A stretch of DNA of 64,000 nucleotides from Symbiodinium natans (taxonomy: Eukaryota > Sar > Dinophyceae > Suessiales > Symbiodiniaceae): NCBI GenBank assembly GCA_905221605.1, contig CAJNDS010000130.1:124001-188000 (forward strand). The letters run 5' to 3'. Positions 49,419-60,100 of this stretch are shown piece by piece (positions within the stretch are counted from its first letter, which is position 1; each line of letters begins with the position of its first letter). The notes beneath the pieces were generated by a model. It searched no databases, was not told the origin of the DNA, and was given only the letters and a program-made list of their open reading frames with translations. The translations under genes and the position numbers were made by a program.

Positions 49419-50795
49419 CTAGGGATCTCTGCATGCAATATGCTCTCCTGCAACAGCAGCACCGAGAAACATGTTGCCCGAGTTGACAACAATGACCGTC
49501 AGCAAGCTTAAGAGTGTCCCGGCGCTGTGCTTCAGGCCCTCCGGCACTTCAGGCGCATCCCCGATGTATCGGTACGCCATCGTGAGCAGGTAGCCTTCCA
49601 AGCCGCCGCAGGCAGCGTAGGACGCGATGTAGAGCATGCCGCCGACGTGGCTGGTCCAGAAGCTGCGCCAGAGCCCCGCCGCAGCCGTGCAAAACAAGAA
49701 GCAGGAAAGGTACTGCAGCAGGCAGAGGCAGATAAAGATCGGCCGAGGGCATGCAGCTAAGGAGGAGAACACAGAGCCGACGGGAACCAGGATCTGGGAG
49801 AGCGTGAGGGAGAGTCGCCAGATGTGGCGGCCGACCTCGCCATCACATCCAACAGGGTCGGCCATCTCTGCGCCGATCTGCCCCAAGGTGGCGGCTAAGC
49901 TCCACTGAGTGATCTGCGTCAACGTCGCCAGCACCACGGGCAGAATGAGCTGCCGTGGGCAGCGGAGCCCCGACAGCTGCTCCAGGCAGAAGCTTCGCGG
50001 AGCCTCCCGGGAATCCTCACCGGCTTTGGTGCCTGACGAGGCTGTGGTCGAATCGGTCTCCTCTTCCACCTGCGGTGAAGGGACCTCCACATCCACCACA
50101 GGAGCCTCTTTGCTGCTGGTGGCCTCCCCCTCCTTCCTGAGCCCGATGCCGTTTTGAAGGATCACTGCCCAGGCAACGAGGCCGAGGCAGCTGATCAGGG
50201 TGTAGAAGACGAAGAGGAGCCACATGGGAAACGTGTGGGCTTCCCCATCCGGGCTCTGCAACTGCGCCAGGAAGGTGGTGAACATACTCGAGAGGTCCGT
50301 GCCTGCCCTCACCGGGGCCACCAGCCAGCCCCCGTAGTAGGTCGAAACAAGCGGAAAGAGCATCAGAATCGAGCCGTTGCCCACGATCGACCCAGTCACG
50401 GCGGTCGCCAAGACCATGGGATAGCCTGGGGGGCGAACATCCCATGCCAAGGCCAAGGCCGCAAAGCTCGCCACCGCAAGCAAGATCACCGAAGTGCTCC
50501 ACCTCTGCTCAGCGCGCCGCGACGGCTTGCCGCAGGCCGCCAGCCAAAGGAGGTAGACGCCACAAAGGGTCAGGCTGACGATGGAGCCCAACAGCGCCAC
50601 CTCACCCGTCATCCTTCCTCCTTGAGACACATCGGGCTCGTTGGCGATGAGGTTGAGCAGGCCATTGATCACAAACCAGCCGCTGGCGGTTCCAACCAAG
50701 ATGAAGGCCAAGTACACGATGCCATCACTGGCGGCCTGCTGGCCAGACGTGTTGCACAAGACAGCCATGGCGGAATCTAGAGAATCTAGGGACAT
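49419..50795 (-). CDS. SLC52-like (riboflavin-type) membrane transporter, intronless
   Basis: 458 codons from ATG to stop with no intron. About 10-11 hydrophobic segments are visible, for example near residues 26-48, 65-86, 102-118, 125-150, 193-215, 283-300, 325-345, 350-375, 385-400 and 430-450. A polar Glu/Ser-rich loop lies near 225-270. GTASGWFVINGLLNLIA resembles the WxxINGLW signature of SLC52 proteins. SMFTTFLAQLQ and the C-terminal YRYI...LLSLLTVIVV...GNMFLGA also fit that family and its usual length of about 450. The substrate is inferred and could be another vitamin or nucleoside-like solute. Lack of introns among heavily split genes, and a spliced-leader-like relic upstream, suggest retroposition. 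Confidence 0.8.
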   Translation of the reverse strand: MSLDSLDSAMAVLCNTSGQQAASDGIVYLAFILVGTASGWFVINGLLNLIANEPDVSQGGRMTGEVALLGSIVSLTLCGVYLLWLAACGKPSRRAEQRWSTSVILLAVASFAALALAWDVRPPGYPMVLATAVTGSIVGNGSILMLFPLVSTYYGGWLVAPVRAGTDLSSMFTTFLAQLQSPDGEAHTFPMWLLFVFYTLISCLGLVAWAVILQNGIGLRKEGEATSSKEAPVVDVEVPSPQVEEETDSTTASSGTKAGEDSREAPRSFCLEQLSGLRCPRQLILPVVLATLTQITQWSLAATLGQIGAEMADPVGCDGEVGRHIWRLSLTLSQILVPVGSVFSSLAACPRPIFICLCLLQYLSCFLFCTAAAGLWRSFWTSHVGGMLYIASYAACGGLEGYLLTMAYRYIGDAPEVPEGLKHSAGTLLSLLTVIVVNSGNMFLGAAVAGEHIACRDP

Positions 50796-50801
50796 CTACT
50801 G

Positions 50802-50829
50802 CTTGAGCTAAAAATGTGAGGGCTTAGGA
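50802..50829 (-). other. decayed spliced-leader relic upstream of the transporter
   Basis: Read on the minus strand: TCCTAAGCC, four extra bases, then ATTTTTAGCTCAAG, ending 6 nt before the ATG. The dinoflagellate spliced leader ends in ATTTTGGCTCAAG and begins TCCGTAGCC. The match is decayed (one inserted T, G to A, a 4-base insertion). Confidence 0.6.
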
Positions 50830-51040
50830 TTCGGGCTTTGGGCACGCAGGTATTGCTGAGAGCAGACCAGAAGTGTGTAGCAGGCTTGTTGGCTGGCATG
50901 TAAACCTTTTTCGGCAGAGTAGCTGCAGCGCAGCCAAACCCTAAACCTGAAACGGCTCCTCACCTCAAAAACCCAAGCAACTCGTGTTGCACACCCAAGT
51001 GGGCTGCAATTCCATTCGTACGGCCACACAGGAGAGAAGC

Positions 51041-51104
51041 CTGAATCCAAAGCTTTCCAAGAGGCTATAAACTCCTCAAGAGTAACTTCGCCGTCTCCAT
51101 TGTC
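51041..51104 (-). CDS. channel exon: second EF hand
   Basis: Encodes DNGDGEVTLEEFIASWKALD then S, a calcium-binding loop and its following helix. The acceptor is CCCTAAACCAG|GACAAT, made by a telomere-like repeat. The donor is probably TCAG|GCTTCT. Confidence 0.85.
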
Positions 51105-54100
51105 CTGGTTTAGGGTTGAGGGTGGAGGGTGGAGGGTTGAGGGTTGAGGGTTGAGGGTTTAGGGCTCACGCCTCCTTGGGTACAAGCAGCACAAACTTAG
51201 AACGACCCTCACATGATATTGGGGGTACCTTTTTGGGGGTCTTGAAAACAAGCGACCCTACTATTTGGTGGTCCCTTATTATCGTAAACCCAAACATGCT
51301 TAAATAAAGGTCCTTGGGGGGGGGGGGGGGGGGGGGACTTTGTGAGTAGCCCAAGTATCTTTATAAATTGGCACCGGTGCAACAAAAGCTGCAACCAAGA
51401 CAGCGCGACCAGCTCCAGATAGTCTCTTGCCCGAAGGATTCATGTGGGCACTAATATGTAGCCCCTTCTGCAACTAAAGCCTTCCCGTAACCCTAAACCC
51501 GGAGCCCTACTTACAAGCACCCAATGGCGATGTTACCTTGAGGCCAAGGGTCAATGATGTGAAACAGGGCGGCACCTTCGACCCAAGGCAGGCTCAGGGG
51601 GGCCCTCTTGGGGTTTAGGGTTTAGGGTTTAGGGTTTAGGGTTTAGGGTTTAGGGTTTAGGGTTTAGGGTTTAGGGTTTAGGGTTTAGGGTTTAGGGTTT
51701 AGGTCAGGGTGTCAGTTTTTGTTTTTGACCAGGCTTAACTCTATCTACTTACTTCAATAAACCAATATGCTGGCTCCCCGAAATTAGCGGTTAAACTACT
51801 TTCCCTCAAACCCTGTATTTGATTAACAGCAATGACTGCTCGAGCTCCTGACGAAACGGTAACTTGTTTATCGTAGGCTAGTCCCGAAACCTATTGTATT
51901 CTTCCCCGACAAAAATGATGAAAGACATACGCTATTGCAATACAAGTGCTAAATAACCACTCAGGAACTAACAAAGTTAACCAAAGGAATCGAACCAACT
52001 CTAACTTCAGCAGAAAACTGAACGAGATTTGTGCTCAGTATTAAAAATCTATGTGCCCTCTTCCGAACTGATACATACATCACTTCGTTTAATGCTAAAG
52101 TGGCTTAACTTCACTACATAAACTATTGGTCTGACTGGCAATTGTTGAAGTAGGGCTCTTTTTCCATAAAACCAGCTTCATCAGTTGCAGAGCGAATCAT
52201 GCTAGGATGAAGGCCATGCCTGATAGCCATAGACCCTTTGCAACGCTCACTGAAGCCCGTTTTTGGTCTGGGTTTAGGGTTTTTTGGTGGGTTTAGGGTT
52301 TAAGGTTTGGGAGCTAAGGTTTAGGGTTCAGGGTAACCCTGCTTGCAAGGGCTACATCTGGCCACCAGGAGTGCGACTTAAACCACCGAACCCTACAACC
52401 GAGAACTTAACTTCATGACTCCCAAAAAAACTTACGGAAAGCCTGTCTAAGCACCTTTGAAACGAACAGCGACAAACCCTGAAAGCCCTTCAAGAACCTT
52501 AAAATGCTCTTATGCCACAACTCTAAACCCTACACCCAAACCCTAAACCCTAAACCCTAAACCCTGAACCCTAAACCCTAAACCCTAAACCCCAAACATG
52601 GCTGAGCGCTTCCTTAACGGGTCCCGAGCCGGCCTTCGTGCACATCCAGCTCCAGGGTCTGGAAATAAGCCCTTACCTGGGTATGGGGGCTTAGGGTTTA
52701 GGGTTTAGGGTTTAGGGTTTAGGGTTTTGGGTTTTGGGTTTAGGGTCCATGGCAAGTTAATGGAAGTTATAAGTAGGGAGATATGTGGGGTAATTATACT
52801 TCCTTGGGTTATCTTGGGTTACGCATAACACCCGGGGTTTGCGGGGGGTTGGAGGGAGTTTTGGCTTAGGGCTACCCGGCACCTCCCAGGCGCCGCAGAG
52901 TGTCGATGCCGCCCTGAAAGCCCTTTTATTACAGCCCTCCAGACATTCGAGGGGACAAAGTCATCAACAACATCCATGCGCTTCTTGAATGATAAAACGC
53001 TCACGAAGTCCGACTCAAGGGGGTGAGAGCCCAGGCTTCGGAGTTCGCGTACTCTTGGGGGGGCCCTCAGAGTCAGACTAGGGTTTTGGGGGGTCCTCAT
53101 GGTATCATCCCTAAGGGACCCTAAGGGAATACTACCTAGTAACTATTCCGACCCGTACTGTTGGGAGGGCATTGGTTTGCCAGAAGAAGCATGCCAGCCA
53201 GGGTGCGATTGGGTCGGCCAAGACCGAGCTCAGCTGCGCCTGGGAAATCATGCCTGCGAGGGAAGATCAAGGTCACATAGGGGGTCATCTTACTGTTGGT
53301 TCGTAGGGAACGGGGGAATGAGGTACCCTATATGTAATCCCTTAAAGGGTATATCTAGGGCCCTGATTCCCTCATTCCCTGCCAACCCACAGTAAGTCAC
53401 GTGGGAGTTTCTCTCTAGAATGTGGGGCCTCTTTCTGGGTGCCCTCAGCAAGGTTCCATTTTAGAAAAGGTGCCCCAAGAAGCAGCCCTCGTTGGAACCC
53501 TAAACCCTAAAACAAACCCTAAACCCTAAACCCTAAACCCTAAACCCTAAACCCTAGACCCTCGTTGAGGGAGCCTACCATATTCCTGAAACCTTAAGCG
53601 GAGGGCCCCCATGCCTGGGAAGCAGCATGGCCGCAAGCACCGAGAATGTATCTACTTGGAGGTTCATGGTACTTGTTAACCAACTAGAAGCCCCTTAAGT
53701 GCCCTAAGATGGTTATAAGTTCTAGGTACAGTAGAAGGAGGTTCATGGTACTTATTAACCAGCCATAAGCCCCTTAAGTGCCCTAAGATGGTTCTAAGTT
53801 ATAAGTACAGTAGAAGTACACTTATAACTGGTAAGTAAGTACCATGAACCTTCAAGTACAGCACTGGCTTACCCGATACCCTATACCCTAAACCCTAAAC
53901 CCTGCACCCTAAACCCTAAACCCTATCCGATTCATAACAGTTGCGAGACAGGAGAGCTGGTGGCGAACAAGCTTGGCATGTCTAGTCGCCTAATCCGAGC
54001 ATCAGTTTCATTAGTTTAATTAATACCACCACATTTTAAAACTTGTTTTTCGTCGAGAAGCCCGCCGGAAGACTACTTTCGATTAGCGGGGTTTTCGCAT

Positions 54101-57100
54101 GGGGAAACACCCACCACATTTACAGAAAGTTTTTTTTGGGGGGTTGCCAAATTTCTGGCACGGGTCTTTTTTGCTTCTCTCGGAGCTGCATTTGGAAATC
54201 CGTGAAACTACGAAGCCACCTCAGGGTTAATAGAGAATCAATACAGGGCCATGGTCACACTATTGCGGAACCCTGCCTTTCTTACTGTGGCGGGGGGGGG
54301 ACCCCCCAATTAAACAAATGCTCGGATTACACCGCACCCCCAGAACGCGGATTCCCTCTGAAAAATCACCAACCCCTCAACCATGCAAATGTGCAGACTT
54401 CGCTACCTTACGGTACGGAGTGATCTTACGCTCGTGCAGTTGTCGGAAGAGATTGAAGCCACAAACCAAAAAAGGCTAGGGACACAGTTGACGGTTGAGC
54501 TAGCTCTTCAGAAGCTCTCTGAACCTACTTTGAGGCTTCAGGGGAGAGCTGGGCAGATAGCCCCATGAACCCTAAACAGATCTAAACAGTAAGGCCATTA
54601 AACCCTCAATATCCCTCAATCTTTCTTCACAAACCCAGGGGCCATCTCCGGTCTCGTCGATAGCTTTGAAGATTCGTTCCAGCTTATTCACCTTGGCAGG
54701 GTTTCGACTCGTTTGCTGGGTGTCTTGCAAGTTTTCCCTCAACCCGGAGCCACCCCGTACCCCAAGCCCCGAAATCCTAAAAACCCCCGGAGCCACAAAA
54801 GCTGAAGCCAGATGATAAGGGCGTGGCATACTGCGACCTCTTTTGCAACCGCTCCTGGTCATCGGGTGCTTGCTTCACACAAAGCATCCGGAGAATTCCA
54901 GGGTCCAGGGTTTAATTTGGGCTTTAGGGGGGCAGGGCATGTTAACCCTGGAAGCCGCCCTAGATGCCCTGGGGTTCAGGACTCAGTACCCAAGGGCTTC
55001 CACTACAAGGCAAATTTCTATTCGCACTCCGAAGGCCCGAAACCCTGACTGTGCTCTCGCAAGCAGCGAACCCCGTGCCTCACAAGACTACAGCGCGAGC
55101 GAAGTATGAGGAAGCTCCAGCAACGACATCCCTCTCCAATCGAAGACGCTTGGACCCTCAAAGCTCACAGCTCAAAGCCCGAAGTGTACTGTAGAAAGAG
55201 GAAAGGGGTGATTTGGGGTGTGGTTGCTTGCATCATATGCACACGTGCAAAGCCCCAAGCACGAATGTGCTAAGCATCTGCTACAGCAAAAGGACTACAG
55301 TAGCCCGCCACGGCTCGGACAAGCACATTCGGCAAACAATCCTCTCACGACACCCCCTACACATCTCAAGTGCCCGCACAAGTCAGATGCATTCGGGCAG
55401 CTACAACCAGATGCTCTGCATCGTTGCTCGCGGCGTCCAACGTGTCTTTGAGAAAGATTGCAGTTATTACCTCGCAAGTATATATATATATATGACGTTG
55501 TAGTGCAGGTACTCGTAGACGTAGTTATTACCTCGCAAGAAAAATGTTGTTGTTGTTGTCGCAGTAAAGCCCATGCAGCTCGAAGCTCAGCACACATCTG
55601 TGCAGCATTCTTCATCTACTCTGGGCCCTCATGGGTCTCTCTCCCGGAACCGTAGACTCTATGACTCACCTTTGCTTCCCTTAACCCAAAGATGCTTGGG
55701 TTTCCGAATCCTCACACAAGCCAGTCGCACTGGTCACAAGTCGGGAAACGGAAGTACCCGGGTCAACCGTTCAAGCAAACAAATATCTAAAGCAGGGTTC
55801 AACAACCAAAAGTTATGGAATCAACCTTTGCCTCGCATGCTGCACCATTCAGCCCAAAATTGTGATCAAGCTTGTTTCGAGGGAAAAAACATCTTGTGCT
55901 CGCCGTCCCCACTAGTGGCGCGCTGTTTGGTTACATGCCCAGGCCATTTCTTGAGATGTTGCTTGGCATCGTGCTGGCTCTTGCACTTGCAGTTGTGTTT
56001 TCTGGGCCCGGCGTGGCGACAAGCATTACCGAGCGTAGAACGCGCGGGACGAATCTACACACAGTCTTATCACAGCACAGAGGCATACAGGGACTGAAGA
56101 AGAACAGAGCGCTGATTAGTGCTGAATCAAGAACCGAACCTGAGGCCTACTGATGCAGGGTTTCGGGTTCAGGGCTTTTCTGCCAGCTGCCTAGCGGATC
56201 CTAGCGGCCTCACACCACACCACGAGGTTTCTTGAAACCTACACTAGCAAACCTATCCTCGTAGTAAACCAGAAGTGAGCCGCAGACGTTTTGTACTAAG
56301 CCGTCCAAAAAAGCACCAGAGGCCACATCACTGTGACTGACATGGTTCACAGAATCAACGTATAGGGAGGTCTAGAGTTTTTTTGGAATTTGGGAGGGTT
56401 TGGAACTGGGCCAGGGTCCCGGAATGTCTGGAACAGGGACATGATCCCGCTTAGTTCGGAAAATTTAAACTCTTCTGGAAGTGGGGCATGGAATGTTGGA
56501 GTTTTGGGAGTTTTTCGGAAGTTTTCGGGCTGTTGAAAGTAGAACGGTTGGAATCCTCTGTCTCCTCCGAATCAACGGCCTTAAAGGAAAAATGGAACTT
56601 GGGCAAAGAGGAAAGCGCAGGGGGCATCGCGACTTACGGGTAAAATGAAGGAGGTTGGTTCAAGGGGTTACCATAATATATATATATATATACACACACA
56701 CATGTTTACAGGGATCTGGGGTTGCTTCTTCGGAACATTTTGGGGTTAGGATTTTAGGGTGTTGGGTTTGTTTCTGTAGGGGGGCTTGGGTCTGAGGCCT
56801 TGGGGTGTATGCCTCAAGGGACTACATACAGCTACGCCTGACTTGAGCCCCCTGAGTCCCCAGCTCTTATCACCGCGAAAACCACCAGCGTGATGTACGC
56901 CAAAAAGAAAATCGAGAACACGCTGCTCCTGGGTCAAGCGCTGCTTAGGGGGCCCGATTTAGAAGGTGTATTTAGGGTAGTTTACTCTATGGCTATGATG
57001 GGATTAGCAAATATGCCCGTTCGTGTCGGTCCCGTTCCATACCACGCGGGACTGAGACTTGCGTCCCGTTCCTAGTGGCAGCCCCAATAGGACACCCCAT

Positions 57101-60100
57101 GCACCCACCAGAATTTGCAAGGGGAGTACCTACACCCAACTTCAGCACGCGACTTCCACTCCTGAGCCTGGCAAGTCAAACCAAGCCGCACTTGGTCGAT
57201 GATCGGCCGTGCATAAGTTGGCCAGTTGCCTGCCAACTAAAAACTTAAGCATCAGCCACGCATTGCAATAACAACTGTCCCATACTTTGTAGCATCCAGG
57301 TCTTTGCACGGTAAGAAAGGGACGGCCTTTCGTACAACTCCGGCACGCGAGATCTTGCTTTCGCTATGGTCAGGAGCTTTTGACCCGTTAGCCTTGATAA
57401 TCAAGCGTTGGTGCAGCCTGCGAACCCTACAATTGCGAACGTAAACGAGCCCACGTTCATACGGTTCTACTGTGCAGAGAACTCATGTCACGGCCCTATG
57501 CTACACTAACCTCAACACCAGAGACCCCCACTTCCTACATGTGCCAGGAACCTTGCCAACGGCTCTCTCCGGCCTGCGAAAGTTATTTCATAAAGCGTGT
57601 ACATCGACCGCAGCGCTGTACCTCAGTAAGAGACCGCTGCGGGCTGAACCCCCCGCACTACCCCAGACTCGAAACCTTCGATCCTAAACCTTAACTCCTA
57701 AACCTTAGATCCTAAACCTTCACTCCTAAACCTACAGCCCTTCTGCACCTGGACTTGTTGAATGCTAGCCAACCTACAACCCTGAACCCTCAAGCCCCCT
57801 GAAGCCACGGACCTTGGGCTAGCAGCTTGGAATTGGAACCCTGCCAAGGGTTCCTCTAGGGTTTAGGGTTCAGCCGTTTAGGGTTTAGGTTTTAGATGTT
57901 TAGGGTTTAGGGTTTAGATGTTTAGGGTTTAGGGTTCAGCGTTCAGTTCAGCCGTTTAGGGTTCAAGGTTCAGCCGTTTAGCAGGCCAGGCTTGCCCATC
58001 TCAGGGCTTTGCGGGGCTCACTGGGATTTAGTGTGAAGGGTTTAGGGTTTAGGGTTTGGGGTTTAGGGTTTAGGGTTTAGGGTTTAGGGTTTAGGGTTTA
58101 GGGTTTAGGGTTTAGGGTTTTGGGTTTTGGGTTTAGGGTTTAGGGTTTAGGGTTTAGGGTTTAGGGTTTAGGGTTTAGGGTTTTGGGTTTAGGGTTTAGG
58201 GTTTAGGGTTTAGGGTTTAGGGTTTAGGGTTTAGGGTTTAGGGTTTAGGGATTCTCGGGTGCCAGGTCAAAGGTGGAGGAGTTTGGGACACACGGCGGAT
58301 GCTTTCGATCGGGGTCTTCCTGAACCGTACATCTGGCCACACTTCATGGAGCTTCATTCGGAAAGCCTCACAAGAACATGTGCAGGTCTAGGTCGACAGG
58401 GCTCTCGCCACCCAGATCTTCAGGGCACTTGAGGTTTCCACCCTAAACCCTAAACCCTGAACCCTAAAGCCTAAACCCTAAACCCTAAACCCTAGGCTGC
58501 AGGCCAGGGGCCATAATGGATCCAGACCCATTCTCGCCAGATCATGTCCTCCTCGGGATTGGCGATGAACTCCTGCAGCCTGCTCACAAGCTTCGTTGTG
58601 GAGATTCGTGACTTCTTTTCTAGGATGGCCCTTCAAACCCTCTGAAAAATATTCCTAAATATGGTCCTCTTAAACCCAATAAGGGAAAATATAAAATATC
58701 CCAAGCGCCTACCTAGTTTTTGCTTTCCTAGATGGTGGTTTACGAAAATACTGGTACTTTATTGGGGTCCGTTTTAAGGGGATCCTACTATTTGATCCAT
58801 TTGGCCCTCTAGATGAGGGGTCGGGCTGCGCATCCTGGTTCTGTTTTGCTTCTGCGCCCGTTGCCCTTTGCCACCATAGCTGCTATAAACCCTAAACCCT
58901 AAACCCTAAACCCTATATCCGCAGCCCCCAGGCACAACCTCGACACAAAGCACCACCTGGAACTTTGCAAAAAAAATGCCAGAGGAGACCCAGCACTGGA
59001 CACACCGACGCAAATGGGTTTAGGGTTTAGGGTTTAGGGTTTAGGGTTTAGGGTTTAGGGTTTAGGGTTTAGGGTTTAGGGTTTAGGGTTTAGGGTTTAG
59101 GGTTTAACCGTCCCAATTTCATCAGAATCTTAGGGTCGAGCGAGAATTGTCGAGAATCGGGGGGGTTGAGGGATTGGATTGAACCCAGGGGCAGGTTGCC
59201 CAGCATCAGCGCACCCATGATCATGAACACCGCGAGCAGCACCATGGACCAGCAAAGCGAGGGAAGGAAGGAAATGCCTTGCGGAGAGCCGTGCTTCAAG
59301 CAGCCGAAGCTCCCTTTTGCCGCTTTTGTTGCGCAACTTACGTCTTTTTTTGATCTGTGTCACCTTCATCTCTCCTGTATGGCCAGAAAAAAGGTCTCAA
59401 CGACGACTTTCAGTGTTTCGCTTCTTGTGGGGGACCTTCGCGACGACTTTTAGGGTTCAGGGTGTTCTTCCAGGCTTGACCTCAGCCCCTTGCAAAACTC
59501 AGCATATTGCGGGCTTACGATTATACGGGACCCAAACATATCCAAAATACTAGGACCCCTGTATAATCAGGGGAACGTGCATTCCGCAAGTCCTAGCGGT
59601 TGCAACGATTACTGGAGGTCAGCACGTGTTCTACGTTTTTAGTTTTACCTCTGCAACTTTGCTCTCTGGAAACATGGTCTGCAAGCGTTGTAACAGCGCT
59701 CTCGACTGACAGAAACAAGAGCGCGAAAGATCTTGTTCGACATGCAACAAACATCCCAGACGCTGCGTGCATGCCAACTGCTGCAGCGAGACGCGGAATT
59801 GGCTTGTTAGAAACAGCATAGACAAGTGTGAGCAAGGTGGATTGCAACGAGTTTTGCAGTAGTTTCAACCGATCGGACTTGCAGAGTGCATGTCTATTAT
59901 AAACATCATGCCCCCCTTTTGCATCCCGGTCTCTTCACACTGCCGGGCAAGACTCTATCATGCCCCCCCCTCCCTAAGTTCGAAAATCCTCAAACTGCAC
60001 GTTGGCTGGCCAAAGATTCGAGGGTTTCGTAGTTTGCTGGAAGATGAACTGGCTGGTGACACACTTGGTGAAGAGCTTCGGCGGTCATTCGGGCTGATCT

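Noticed and set aside
49527-50780. Plus-strand frames opposite the transporter
   Set aside because: Shadow frames of the GC-rich minus-strand coding sequence.
54383-54568. Plus-strand frame with LSEEIEATNQKRLGTQLTVE
   Set aside because: Protein-like in part, but lies in a channel intron on the opposite strand with no recognised motif or splice context.
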